Below, piece after piece: positions 28,611 through 37,048 of a stretch of 64,000 nucleotides of DNA. How positions within the stretch are numbered: position 1 is the stretch's first letter; each line of letters opens with the position of its first letter. The notes beneath the pieces were generated by a model. The model saw only the letters and a list, made by a program, of their open reading frames with translations, made no database searches and was not told where the DNA came from. The stretch is from Paenibacillus mangrovi (lineage in GTDB: Bacteria > Bacillota > Bacilli > Paenibacillales > Paenibacillaceae): assembly GCF_022898935.1 (NCBI RefSeq), contig NZ_JALIRP010000006.1, positions 341,100 to 405,099 on the forward strand. Direction: 5' to 3'. The position numbers and the translations under genes were made by a program.

Positions 28611-29475
28611 GAACATCTCCCTTACTATCTTTTTTCACATACAGGATTCCGATCGTTTTCGCACCGCAGTGGGAGGAAATGACGCAGCCGGCATCCGAGA
28701 TAGCGACTTCGCGCGCGCCGGTCTTTTCCTCAAGCATGCGCTTCAACTCTTGGGCATCCTCTTCTGCAAGTGAATGCGTCACAAAGATCAGATCATTGTC
28801 CATTTGGTCATGCTTGTCCAAAGCGTTGTTCAACATTTGCTCCAGTGCCTTTTCCCTCTTGCCGCGAACCTTGTAGGCGGGCGTCATTTTACCGTCTATG
28901 ACTTTAATGACCGGGCGGATTTTGAGCAGGCTTCCGACGAGGTTTTGCATGCCGGAGCAGCGTCCGCCTTTGTAGAGATAATCGAGAGAGTCAATGACGA
29001 ATTCCGTCTCGACCAGCGGTTTGATTTCCTCAATCAGCTCAGCGATTTCCCGGGGACTTTTTCCCAGCTCTGCGGCTTTGACGGCTTTCATGACCTGAAG
29101 TCCGATCCCGGTGGACAGATTCAGTGAATCGATGACTGTAACTTTTCCTTCCGGAAATTCTTCCGCGGCGATCACTGCGTTCTGATATGTGGAAGAAAGC
29201 TCGGAGGATATACTGATGTAGACGATTTCCCGGCCTTCTTCAACAGAAGGGGCAAAAGCCTGAATGAAATCCGCTGGCGAAGGAGCGGCTGTTTTTGGCA
29301 GACTGCCCGTTTCGTTCACTTTCACATACAGCTGCGGAGTTGTAAGATCCACCCCGTCTTTGTAAGTCTGGTCTCCAAACGTTACGTAGAGTGGAATAAG
29401 ACCGATATCATATTGGCGCAGCCATTCCGGAGGCAGATCGCAGGTACTGTCGGCAAATATTTTAACTTTTGGCAT
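28597..29475 (-). CDS. DegV-family fatty-acid-binding protein (first copy)
   Basis: A 292-residue DegV protein, clearly a tandem paralogue of the following gene: the two share most motifs (IFADSTCDLP, TAAPSPADF, ISISSELSSTYQNAV, YLYKGGRCSGMQN, VISSHCGAKTIGILY). It ends in an extra tail KDSKGDVHAKS that runs into the next gene. The ATG has AAGGGG upstream. The difference between copies may reflect preference for saturated or unsaturated fatty acids, as known for FakB1/FakB2; not testable from sequence alone. Confidence 0.9.
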   Translation of the reverse strand: MPKVKIFADSTCDLPPEWLRQYDIGLIPLYVTFGDQTYKDGVDLTTPQLYVKVNETGSLPKTAAPSPADFIQAFAPSVEEGREIVYISISSELSSTYQNAVIAAEEFPEGKVTVIDSLNLSTGIGLQVMKAVKAAELGKSPREIAELIEEIKPLVETEFVIDSLDYLYKGGRCSGMQNLVGSLLKIRPVIKVIDGKMTPAYKVRGKREKALEQMLNNALDKHDQMDNDLIFVTHSLAEEDAQELKRMLEEKTGAREVAISDAGCVISSHCGAKTIGILYVKKDSKGDVHAKS

Positions 29476-29477
29476 AT

Positions 29478-29858
29478 TTATCCCCTTCCAGCTCTAAGCA
29501 TCAGAATGACAAACATCAGACCAAAACTTAGAATAATAATCGCATTGAGAGACAGTCCGAGGATGGCGAATATTTTTATGCGGTTGCGGAGAACGGTACC
29601 GATAATTCCCAGAATAATGCCTATAATGTTGGCTGCGAACAATCCAATGAGAATGATGGTAGTGACAGTTACACCCGTCGTGGTGCTTTGAGTCCAGGTA
29701 TCGTCGCCCGCCAGACCGTTAGAGAATATAGCTCCCATCGCAGCTACGCTTACGATATACGCCAGCATGGATACGAGACTGATAATGAAAGAAGCAATCC
29801 CGGGGCCGGCATGCCGTCTATAGTGAGGTAGATGATGGGGAGGCTGTTGTGATTCCAT
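29478..29858 (-). CDS. Small membrane protein, DUF4190-like
   Basis: A 126-residue protein with a His/Pro-rich N terminus (QQPPHHLPHYRRH) and three membrane helices (about 20-42, 64-90 and 95-120). The helix pattern with GIASFIISLVSML and ILGIIGTVLRNR resembles DUF4190-type proteins. AAGGAGAG precedes the ATG. It is three bases upstream of the first degV and probably co-transcribed. Function unknown. Confidence 0.75.
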   Translation of the reverse strand: MESQQPPHHLPHYRRHAGPGIASFIISLVSMLAYIVSVAAMGAIFSNGLAGDDTWTQSTTTGVTVTTIILIGLFAANIIGIILGIIGTVLRNRIKIFAILGLSLNAIIILSFGLMFVILMLRAGRG

Positions 29859-30039
29859 GTTTCAATTCTCTCCTTACCCAAAAAGATATGTATTGTTCTT
29901 ACTCTTCCACATAATGAGATAAAAATCAAGCAGGATGGAGGGCTGCCGTAGGTCTACAGTGGAAAATAGTATACCGGTTAGGGTAATATGAAGACAGATT
30001 GTATTGAATATTTTGCCAAGTTAAAAGGAGTGGAACAAC

Positions 30040-30420
30040 ATGCAGCGCAAATTTATGTTCATTGGTGCACTCATGGCCATGCTTTCCGTGGCGATCGGCG
30101 CTTTCGGGGCCCATTTGCTTGAACCGATTGTCGGCGAAGCGTCGATGAAGGTATACGAAACAGGGGTTCAATATCATATGGTGCATGCACTCGGAATTAT
30201 TTTAGTTGCGGTTGCAGCCGGATTCTGGGGAGATTCACGTAAACTGGCCTGGGCGGGCTGGCTTTTATTCTCCGGCATTATTCTGTTCTCCGGCAGCTTG
30301 TACCTGCTGACCATTACGGGAATTAAGGCTTTGGGCATTATTACCCCGTTTGGTGGCGTGGCTTTCATGGCAGGCTGGATTTGTCTAATGGCCGAAGCTG
30401 TTTCAAAAAAGAAAAAGTAG
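30040..30420 (+). CDS. DUF423 membrane protein (YwdK family)
   Basis: A 126-residue integral membrane protein with four helices. The DUF423 signature is clear: FIGALMAMLSVAIGAFGAH near the start, then YETGVQYHMVHALG and GGVAFMAGW near the end. The ATG has AAAAGGAG upstream. The family is widespread and of unknown function. It is convergent with the next gene across a shared terminator. Confidence 0.9.
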   Translation: MQRKFMFIGALMAMLSVAIGAFGAHLLEPIVGEASMKVYETGVQYHMVHALGIILVAVAAGFWGDSRKLAWAGWLLFSGIILFSGSLYLLTITGIKALGIITPFGGVAFMAGWICLMAEAVSKKKK

Positions 30421-30427
30421 ACAGCAG

Positions 30428-30470
30428 AAAGCCCTTGCCTTATTCGTTTTCACGGATGACAAGGGCTTTA
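30428..30470. terminator. Bidirectional terminator
   Basis: AAAGCCCTTG pairs perfectly with CAAGGGCTTT across a long AT-rich loop, between convergent genes. Confidence 0.8.
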
Positions 30471-30476
30471 ATCGTA

Positions 30477-31016
30477 TTAGATGACCTCGATAACCTCACT
30501 GAGCTTAAAAGAATATACCTGCTTCTCGTCAACATGATAGACGTTCAACAGCTCGTTGAATTCATCAAAATTCAATATGCGGCAAGGCATGCTGGCTGGT
30601 TGTCCATTGCGGTTGATCGTCAGTCGGGTCAGCCGGTTGTCGCGAATGCAGTCCGTAATCCATTCATGCAGCTGGGAGCTGTATTCTGTGGTGGTACTCA
30701 TCTTTTTCTCAGCGGGGGAGCTGGGGCTTTTAGCGTGTTGTTCAGTCTTTGCCTTCTGTTTGGTTCGACTGTCAGTCAAAGGCATTTCCGTAGAATCACC
30801 CGACTTGTTAATCAGAGATTTCCGTTTATCTTGAAGCATGGAATCAATCAGTTTTCCAAGCTCCATTCCTGATTTGATGCGGAAATCCTCGATGTGATCG
30901 CTGTTATTTAACATTTCAAGCATAGCCTGCAGAGCAAGAGCGTTCGAGCGGCTTTTAATCAGAATATCCACATTAAACAAATATCCCGACTCTTCATAAC
31001 ATTGTTTGTTCTTCAT
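30477..31016 (-). CDS. Hypothetical protein, 179 residues
   Basis: Not recognised. The sequence has an N-terminal half with VDILIKSRSNALALQAMLEMLNNSDHIEDFRIKSG, a charged Ser/Lys-rich linker (about 70-110) and a C-terminal half with LTINRNGQPASMPCRILNFDEFNELLNVYHVDEKQVYSF. No membrane segment. The pattern of two small conserved domains with a variable linker suggests a genuine protein. ATG has GGGGG upstream, and it ends at a shared terminator. Confidence 0.75.
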   Translation of the reverse strand: MKNKQCYEESGYLFNVDILIKSRSNALALQAMLEMLNNSDHIEDFRIKSGMELGKLIDSMLQDKRKSLINKSGDSTEMPLTDSRTKQKAKTEQHAKSPSSPAEKKMSTTTEYSSQLHEWITDCIRDNRLTRLTINRNGQPASMPCRILNFDEFNELLNVYHVDEKQVYSFKLSEVIEVI

Positions 31017-31229
31017 ATATCCCCCAGCCTATACCATATGTAAAAATTAGTATTGAACTTTTAAATAATATCATGATCGTGTAAACCTGAATAGTCCTAA
31101 TGTCGTATGATTACGTAACTTTATTCCTAGATAAAAAAGTGTTTTTACCACAGATTTGCATACACACCCAGATGCCTGCAGGAATACACTTATTTTGAAC
31201 ACTTTATCCAAAGAGGGAGGTGTGAGCCC

Positions 31230-31376
31230 ATGGTGACTATGGAACCCATTCCGGTCGGCGAGCAAACGCTGGTCGGAGTAGAGGTGAAGCTGCCCAAGAC
31301 GACATTGCTGACGATCAGCACCTCGCGCGGCTATATTATGTGCGGGGCAACTAGCGTATGGGCAATTTCTCGTTGA
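31230..31376 (+). pseudogene. yunC: Truncated yunC (DUF1805) gene
   Basis: A GGGAGG site and ATG open a 48-codon frame whose first 40 residues match the N terminus of YunC/DUF1805 proteins (EPIPVGEQTL, VEVKLPKTTLL, then TSRGYIMCGA). Intact family members are about 100 residues and continue GALDVxLLN; here the sequence departs after MCGA and stops. It is a broken gene, cut within the conserved core. Unrelated AT-rich sequence follows. Confidence 0.75.
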
Positions 31377-31735
31377 ACAATATATATCGTTGATACGGCA
31401 TAAGCCCTTATAGGACAAGCTTTCATTAGTTTTCAAAAGAATCTGAAAGGATTTGAAATGTATCAAAAATAATCGATAAAAGACCATAGTTGTGACCAAA
31501 TTTGTGACTTTTAGAATGGAGTAAGCTTGTGATTAATGCTTTCTTACGTAAGAACTACTTGACCAGAATTAGTTAGTTCTTAAGTAACAATAAATAAGAA
31601 TAATGTAAACTTTTTCAGTAAAGAATAAAAAGGCATCCATTTAGGACACCCTAAGGCCTTCTATTTTGGATTGTAAGACGTTTAAGGAAGCAGGGAAGAA
31701 ATACTTGTTCAAGGTTTGAAACGCAGTGCTGGGCA
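31377..31735. other. AT-rich scar between yunC fragment and XRE relic
   Basis: No gene supported. It contains a weak hairpin near 31628-31665 (AAGGC..TTAGG / CCTAA..GCCTT). The abrupt end of yunC suggests that an inserted element was here and has decayed. Confidence 0.4.
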
Positions 31736-31944
31736 CTAATCCACTCTTTCAAACTGCATTAAAACTGCAATATCTTCTATGTCTAATGCATCGGCTATTT
31801 TTTCTAACATCAACAAGTTAACCTCTTGCCGATCCTCATTACATAATATTCTTGCTTGTGGAACTCCTGACATCTCCTCAAGTTTTTTTGTGTAATTCCT
31901 CTGCTTTTTAAAACTTCCTTCAACTTTATTTTTATTTTAAGCAA
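31736..31944 (-). pseudogene. XRE/Cro-type regulator gene with frameshift
   Basis: Read on the minus strand from TTG 31944 (GGGAGG upstream) the frame gives KIKLKEVLKSRGITQK, then shifts in an A7 run. Past the shift a second frame gives LEEMSGVPQARI, NEDRQEVNLLMLEKIADAL and DIEDIAVLM before TAG. Together they form a small Cro/C1-type helix-turn-helix protein of about 70 residues. A one-base change in the homopolymer would restore it, so either a young mutation or a sequencing error is possible. A more decayed copy is at 62093-62240. Confidence 0.75.
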
Positions 31945-32165
31945 AGAAGCTCCTCCCATCTGTTGACAAGATATGACCATAAGCGTTTGCTTATACAACT
32001 GTTAATTATTTTACGCTGTGCAGAATAAACATTTAGGGACTTTCCAAAGAAATCGCTTTAGGGTGACTTATTATTGGTTAAAACCAAAAAGGTATTTGTT
32101 CTATAACGAAGAATAATATTATCGAATGCTCCCTGGCACACGAATAATGATGAAGGAGAGATTGG

Positions 32166-32636
32166 ATGGAAAGGTTGATCGAGGAGTACAGCCAAGACTA
32201 TGCGCTGCTGCGAGAAGCCGTCGAAGGATTGTCTGAGGAAGAGCTGCGTTTCCAACCTGCACCGGACAAATGGAGCATCCATCAGATTGTGATCCATGTG
32301 ACGGATGACGAAATCCTGTCGACACATCGGATGAGAAAAGTCTTGGCGGAGGAAGAACCGCTTCTGCTATCATTTGATCAAGAAGCCTGGGCGGATAACC
32401 TGGGATATGAACGGTTGGACCGCGAGCAGCATCTGCTCCTGTTCCAAATTCTTCGGGCCAGCATGCTGCCGCTTCTGGAAAATCTGACTCCCGAGCAGCT
32501 TGAGCGGGTCGGGAAATATCCCGATGGAGTGCGGTACACGTTCAAAGAGCTGCTGGAATTTCGCGTCCAGCATGTCCGTGACCACCTCGCCCAGATCGAG
32601 CGGGTAAGGCAGGCATATCGGGAGGATAGGGTATAA
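32166..32636 (+). CDS. DinB-family protein
   Basis: A 156-residue four-helix-bundle protein of the DinB/DinB_2 type (PF12867), a family that includes metal-dependent thiol transferases and stress proteins. The three expected metal-binding histidines are seen: one in QIVIHVTDDE and two in the C-terminal RVQHVRDHLAQI. The pattern FQPAPDKWSIHQIVIH is typical. ATG 32166 follows AAGGAGAG. No linked partner gene. Confidence 0.88.
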   Translation: MERLIEEYSQDYALLREAVEGLSEEELRFQPAPDKWSIHQIVIHVTDDEILSTHRMRKVLAEEEPLLLSFDQEAWADNLGYERLDREQHLLLFQILRASMLPLLENLTPEQLERVGKYPDGVRYTFKELLEFRVQHVRDHLAQIERVRQAYREDRV

Positions 32637-32777
32637 CACTATATGCTAGTTGTGATTAAACTCCCTCGAAATGATTCAGTTTCCTCACTCAGACTCATGT
32701 GAAAGTTTTCAGGTTGCCCTCTTTTTTCTTAATGGAAAATTGATTTGCTTGGAACTTTACGAGTGGTGAAGAAATGG

Positions 32778-32954
32778 ATGAGTGAAATTGGATATTTCCG
32801 AAAAGAAAATAATCTAGACCAATCTCAGTTTGCACAAAGTATAGGAATTTCTCAAGGGAAACTAAGTGAAATTGAAATGGGAAATAGTAATCCTTCAGCG
32901 GATGGTTATTCAGAATGGATATATTGCAACAGCAGTAATGGAAATTTCCTATAG
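32778..32954 (+). pseudogene. Truncated XRE-type regulator fragment
   Basis: The first 40 residues read as a helix-turn-helix (FRKENNLDQSQFAQSIGIS, then GKLSEIEMGNSNPSA). The expected continuation is lost in this frame, which ends after GYSEWIYCNSSNG. Another frame further on has a plausible rest (IATAVMEISYRVTNLFF), suggesting an indel near 32900. It is AT-rich compared with its neighbours. Confidence 0.45.
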
Positions 32955-33187
32955 AGTAACAAATCTGTTCTTTCATCGATGTACCTTTTTAAAGCTGCCA
33001 CAATTAATTGCTTAGCGCATGTTGTCTATTGTGCTGTTTTGGGTTTTAAATTTCAAAGAAATAAATCAATCCCCAAAAGTATCCAACCGTTTGCACGTCA
33101 GTAGCGGACATTAATATGGAGCTATCAGAATATTAAGGTCAAGAAATTAATAAAGAAGCTACTATTGCGAGCCGAGGAGTGATGGTA

Positions 33188-34018
33188 ATGCCACAGATCG
33201 AGCTTTCTGCAGGCGTCATCGAATATACGGATACCGGTGGCGAAGGACCTGTTGTAGTCCTTATGGGAGGTCTGGTGATCGGCCCTTCATTATGGCGTGA
33301 GGTCGTTGCCGACTTGCGCAAGGACTTTCGATGCATCGTTCCTACTTTGCCTATGGGCGCACACAAGATACCTATGCGGTGCGATTTTGCGCTGTCTCCT
33401 CACTCCGTAGCTATGCTCGTGGGGGAATTTTTGGAGCGGATGAATCTAGAAGGCATCACGCTTGTTGAGAATGACACTGGGCGAGCTCAAACTCTGGCTT
33501 CCGAACAGCCCGACAGGATCGGGCGACTCGTCATCACGTCCTGCGAAGCGTTTGACAATTATCCTCCCGGTCTCCCGGGCCGATCAGTGGCGCTCTTCGC
33601 GAAAATACCAGGTGGGCTAGCAATGCTCGCTCTGCAGATGCGACTGCGTTTTATACGTCGTCTTCCACTTGCGTTCGGATGGATGGCTAAACGGCCGATC
33701 CCCGATAAGGTGATGGACGAATGGCTGCAGCCGTTGATTTCGAATCCGGCTATCCGGAAAGACTTAGAAAGGTACTTGAAGGCGGCCAATCGGAATGAAA
33801 TGGTTCATGCTGCGGAAAGATTGCGGTCTTTCAATCGTCCCTCACTGGTTATCTGGGCAGCCGAGGACCGGGTCATGTCTAAGGAACACGGGCGCCGCCT
33901 GGCCGAGCTTCTCCCGAGAGGAAGATATATGGAAATCCCAGATAGTTATACCCTAATCCCCGAGGATCAGCCTCGATTGCTAGTTTCGGCGATTCGCAGG
34001 TTCATATTTGAGTCGTAA
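33188..34018 (+). CDS. Alpha/beta hydrolase with atypical active site
   Basis: A 276-residue alpha/beta-hydrolase fold protein. The N-terminal block DTGGEGPVVVLMGGLVIGPSLW holds the oxyanion region. The nucleophile elbow reads VENDTGRA rather than GxSxG. An acid residue is seen in WAAEDRVMSKEHG. At the place of the catalytic His the sequence is IPDSYTLIPEDQP, without His. The enzyme may therefore use another mechanism or be inactive. ATG 33188 is chosen by spacing to GAGGAG. Confidence 0.82.
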   Translation: MPQIELSAGVIEYTDTGGEGPVVVLMGGLVIGPSLWREVVADLRKDFRCIVPTLPMGAHKIPMRCDFALSPHSVAMLVGEFLERMNLEGITLVENDTGRAQTLASEQPDRIGRLVITSCEAFDNYPPGLPGRSVALFAKIPGGLAMLALQMRLRFIRRLPLAFGWMAKRPIPDKVMDEWLQPLISNPAIRKDLERYLKAANRNEMVHAAERLRSFNRPSLVIWAAEDRVMSKEHGRRLAELLPRGRYMEIPDSYTLIPEDQPRLLVSAIRRFIFES

Positions 34019-34051
34019 CAAATAGCTCGGCTCTCTCGCCGAATCTTTCTC

Positions 34052-34078
34052 TAAGGCAGCCGGTGGCTGCCTTTTCTG
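34052..34078 (+). terminator. Rho-independent terminator
   Basis: AAGGCAGCC pairs with GGCTGCCTT, three-base loop, then TTCT. Confidence 0.75.
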
Positions 34079-34232
34079 CACTATACCAGCTAATAGCGTG
34101 TCAAGATTACCAGTAAAGTGAATCTAAATCATGTGTTATAGTTTAAATAAGCATGCCAAATAACCCCTACGGTTTCTAAGAAAAGCTATATTAGTTTGCA
34201 AGTCTTATTTTGCTAGACGAGCTTTACTAACA

Positions 34233-34412
34233 TACCAGGTTAAGTTTCCTAGTGAGGTTGAATTTTATGTAAGTCCGGTAACAGACAAGACTGGTACCAC
34301 GAGAGATAACTGGTATTTGGATGAGCAAAAAATAAATTATGTAATGAATGAACTGACGAAGGTAGGACAATATTTTAAACACCATATTCCAAATTGGGTA
34401 AACAGAAAATAA
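34233..34412 (+). pseudogene. C-terminal fragment of an unidentified protein
   Basis: An open frame without a start codon reads YQVKFPSEVEFYVSPVTDKT, later NWYLDEQKINYVMNELTKVG and ends HHIPNWVNRK. The composition looks like a real protein end, but I do not recognise the family. Upstream sequence has stops, so the 5' part is lost. Confidence 0.35.
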
Positions 34413-34447
34413 TAAGAGGAAGTAGTTCAGGAAGGCACCAACATCTT

Positions 34448-34602
34448 ATAACAAAGTATCTACGCTGCGGGGACAAGCCCCTTGGTCTGCCGAGGGTTTT
34501 CATGGAGGCGGATTCAGCAGCCAACCCTGCACTGCCTAACCGCGTCGCGGCCGGGACATTCGTCCCTTAAGGCAGTGAGGATTCGTAGATACAATAACGT
34601 TA
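34448..34602. repeat. Structured palindromic element (possible repeat or structured RNA)
   Basis: The ends pair: ATAAC...GTATCTACG (34456-34464) with CGTAGATAC...GTTAT (34584-34592). Inside are CACTGCCT/AGGCAGTG (34530-34537 with 34570-34577), GGGGACAAGCCCC and GGGACATTCGTCCC hairpins. The GC content is well above the flanks. No coding frame. It could be a repetitive extragenic palindrome or an RNA of about 140 bases; no second copy exists in this window. Confidence 0.55.
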
Positions 34603-34699
34603 TCCGAAATAACCGGTCACGCCCCATAAGTCACTAATTATAATGAAAACTTGTTAAGGTGAGATCGTAATAAAAACCAACCCCCTTAATATATAACTC

Positions 34700-34732
34700 A
34701 GACCCTCAGCCCGTTGCTGAGGGTCTCTTTTT
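34700..34732 (+). terminator. Perfect intrinsic terminator
   Basis: AGACCCTCAGC pairs with GCTGAGGGTCT across five bases, followed by CTTTTTG. No gene immediately upstream is intact. Confidence 0.85.
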
Positions 34733-34800
34733 GTTATTGAACTACCGGGCAGAAATAAAAATAAGTAACAGAAACAGGTAGTTGGCAGGAGTGGGGGAAC

Positions 34801-34917
34801 TTGGCAGCGAACAGGGTAACGAATGTGAGAGTGGCGCATCTTCATCCGGATCAATTCGAACGGTACGAACAGCTTCACCGCGATATTACGCTTTGGTCGT
34901 TGATAAACAGTTGGTAG
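34801..34917 (+). pseudogene. Probable N-terminal remnant of an L-rhamnose mutarotase
   Basis: A TTG-started 38-codon frame reads NVRVAHLHPDQFERYEQLHR before degenerating to DITLWSLINSW and a stop. The spacing RVA-x-PDQxERYxxLHR matches the start of RhaM-type mutarotases (about 105 residues). GTGGGGG lies upstream. The adjacent importer and acid-sugar dehydratase would fit a deoxy-sugar pathway. The match rests on a short stretch. Confidence 0.4.
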
Positions 34918-35101
34918 AAGAGTGTACCGTCTAACAGGCGAGTGCTTATCGAAAATATGGCAGGTTGCGACCGAGGTTCATCGTTGATCGTTGATTAAAA
35001 TCGGTAAATAGTGAAAGAGATTGTACACGTCTCCCCTTTTTCATCCGATCTTCAGCCTCTATACTCAGCATTAGTGAAATTTAGATGCGGAGGTGGGCCA
35101 C

Positions 35102-36016
35102 ATGAATGCCGGAAATAAACTCTTTTACTGGAAAAGATGGAGTACGTCCATCGCCGGATACCTGTTCATCTCACCATGGCTGCTCGGATTTTTCCTTCTG
35201 ACAGCCTGGCCGATGATTCAGTCCTTTTATTATTCGTTCACCGATTACGTGCTGCTAGATTCACCTCGTTGGCTTGGTTTCGGAAACTATACGAAAATGT
35301 TCACGGACGATCCGAAGTTTATCGGATCATTGAAAGTAACGCTGCTATTCGTTTCTTTTTCCGTTCCACTCAAACTGGCGTTCGCTCTATTGGTTGCGAT
35401 GCTGTTGAACCGAAACTTGAAAGGGATGTCCGTTTACCGAACGATTATTTATTTTCCCTCATTGATCGGTGCAAGCGTTGCTGTATCCATTCTGTGGAGC
35501 AACATATTCGGGATGGATGGCTTGCTGAATCAATTGCTCGGATTTTTGTCCATCGAAGGGAAGAGCTGGATCGGCAATCCGGATACCGCGCTTGGAACGC
35601 TCGTATTGTTGGTCGTCTGGCAATTCGGATCTTCTATGGTTATATTTCTCGCGGGACTCAAGCAAATTCCTGTCGAGCTCTATGAAGCGGCATCAATGGA
35701 CGGGGCAAGAGCGATCAGCCGGTTTTTCCGAATAACGCTGCCGATGTTGTCTCCGGTTATTTTGTTCAATCTTGTGTTGCAAACGATAGGATCGTTCCAG
35801 ATGTTTACACAGGCGTATATCGTGACAAAAGGCGGACCAATCGATTCGACGTATATGTTCGCGCTGTATTTGTACGAGAAAGCGTTCGCCCGTCTGGAGA
35901 TGGGGTATGCTTCGGCGATGGCTTGGGTGTTCTTGCTCCTGATGGGAGCCGTAACGGCGCTCGTATTCGCCTCATCAGAAAGATGGGTGTTTTATGAATC
36001 GGAAGGGGGGAAATAG
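35102..36016 (+). CDS. Sugar ABC transporter permease, MalF/UgpA type
   Basis: A 304-residue membrane permease with six helices. The EAA loop reads LYEAASMDGARAISRFFRIT with LPMLSP after it. The N terminus IAGYLFISPWLLGFFLLTAWP is characteristic. ATG 35102 has GGAGGT seven bases upstream; the GTG three codons earlier lies inside that site. It precedes its partner permease by a few bases. The importer's ATPase is not encoded here and is probably a shared MsmX-type protein. Confidence 0.92.
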   Translation: MNAGNKLFYWKRWSTSIAGYLFISPWLLGFFLLTAWPMIQSFYYSFTDYVLLDSPRWLGFGNYTKMFTDDPKFIGSLKVTLLFVSFSVPLKLAFALLVAMLLNRNLKGMSVYRTIIYFPSLIGASVAVSILWSNIFGMDGLLNQLLGFLSIEGKSWIGNPDTALGTLVLLVVWQFGSSMVIFLAGLKQIPVELYEAASMDGARAISRFFRITLPMLSPVILFNLVLQTIGSFQMFTQAYIVTKGGPIDSTYMFALYLYEKAFARLEMGYASAMAWVFLLLMGAVTALVFASSERWVFYESEGGK

Positions 36017-36018
36017 TG

Positions 36019-36858
36019 ATGGTTTCTTTTAAATCTCTTCGGTATCATTTGATCCTGATCGCCTTCAGCTTTGTGATGATCTACCCCGTGATCTGGTGGC
36101 TGGCCGCTGTGTTCAAGCCTGATGCCGAAATGGCGTCCGCCAACTTGCTTCCGAAACATCCGACATTTAATAATTTTACACAAGGATGGAATGCGCTCTC
36201 AGGATATTCGTTTACCCACTTCTATCTGAATACGTTTGGACTGATCGCAGGCGTCTTGTTTACGACGATTGTTTCAAACAGTCTGGTCGCGTTCGGTTTT
36301 GCCAGGATCAGCTTCCCATTGCGGAACTTCTGGTTTGCGATCGTATTGATTACGCTGATGCTTCCGACCCAGGTTACACTGGTGCCGCAGTATGTGATGT
36401 TTAATCATTTCGGCTGGGTAGATACCTATTTGCCTTTCATCGTCCCGCATGCACTGGCAGGTGGCGTTGGCGGCACCTTCTTCATTTTTTTGCTCGTACA
36501 GTTCATTCGAGGACTTCCGCGGGAATTGGATGAAGCCGCGAAAGTAGACGGTTGCAGCTTGTTTGGCATCTATTGGCGTATCGTGCTGCCGCTATTGAAG
36601 CCGGCACTGGCGACTGTGGCGATATTTTGCTTCTTATGGAATTGGGACGATTTCTTTGGACATTTAATCTACTTGAATTCCGTCGAGAAATATACAGTTG
36701 GTCTAGCGTTGAAGATGTTTATTGATTCCCAGTCCTCTACACCCTGGGGACAGTTGTTTGCGATGGCTCTTGTATCCGTGATGCCGGCAACGGTTCTGTT
36801 CTTCTTCGCACAGCGCCAATTGGTGGAGGGCATTGCAACGACGGGTTTAAAGGGCTAG
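36019..36858 (+). CDS. Sugar ABC transporter permease, MalG/UgpE type
   Basis: A 279-residue membrane permease. The EAA loop reads LDEAAKVDGCSLFGIYWRIV followed by LPLLKPAL. First helix about 10-30 (LILIAFSFVMIYPVIWWLAAV). ATG 36019 is preferred to the GTG one codon earlier by its spacing to GAAGGGGGG. With the preceding permease and the binding protein at 40493 it makes one importer, split by the two-component genes. Confidence 0.92.
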   Translation: MVSFKSLRYHLILIAFSFVMIYPVIWWLAAVFKPDAEMASANLLPKHPTFNNFTQGWNALSGYSFTHFYLNTFGLIAGVLFTTIVSNSLVAFGFARISFPLRNFWFAIVLITLMLPTQVTLVPQYVMFNHFGWVDTYLPFIVPHALAGGVGGTFFIFLLVQFIRGLPRELDEAAKVDGCSLFGIYWRIVLPLLKPALATVAIFCFLWNWDDFFGHLIYLNSVEKYTVGLALKMFIDSQSSTPWGQLFAMALVSVMPATVLFFFAQRQLVEGIATTGLKG

Positions 36859-36874
36859 TCTAACGGACCGATCC

Positions 36875-36915
36875 AAATAGAGCTGCGATGCGATGCATCC
36901 TGCTCTATTTTTTAA
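36875..36915 (+). terminator. Rho-independent terminator after the permeases
   Basis: AAATAGAGC pairs with GCTCTATTT, followed by TTTT. Confidence 0.8.
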
Positions 36916-37048
36916 CGAATGAGAGTTTGGGTTCGATGAAGCGTTAAAGCAAAAGAGAACTTTCTATACCTAGAATAAACTTCAGCTATAACGCGGTCGC
37001 TTATCCTCGAACGCTTTCGATAGAAGTTTTTCTTATAGTAGGGGAGAA

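Noticed and set aside
31071..31499. Minus-strand frame of 142 codons
   Set aside because: It covers the truncated yunC in antisense and lacks any recognisable protein pattern; a phage integrase start was considered but not supported.
37000..37020. Second cre site upstream of the sensor kinase (CGAACGCTTTCGA)
   Set aside because: It deviates from the cre consensus at several fixed positions.
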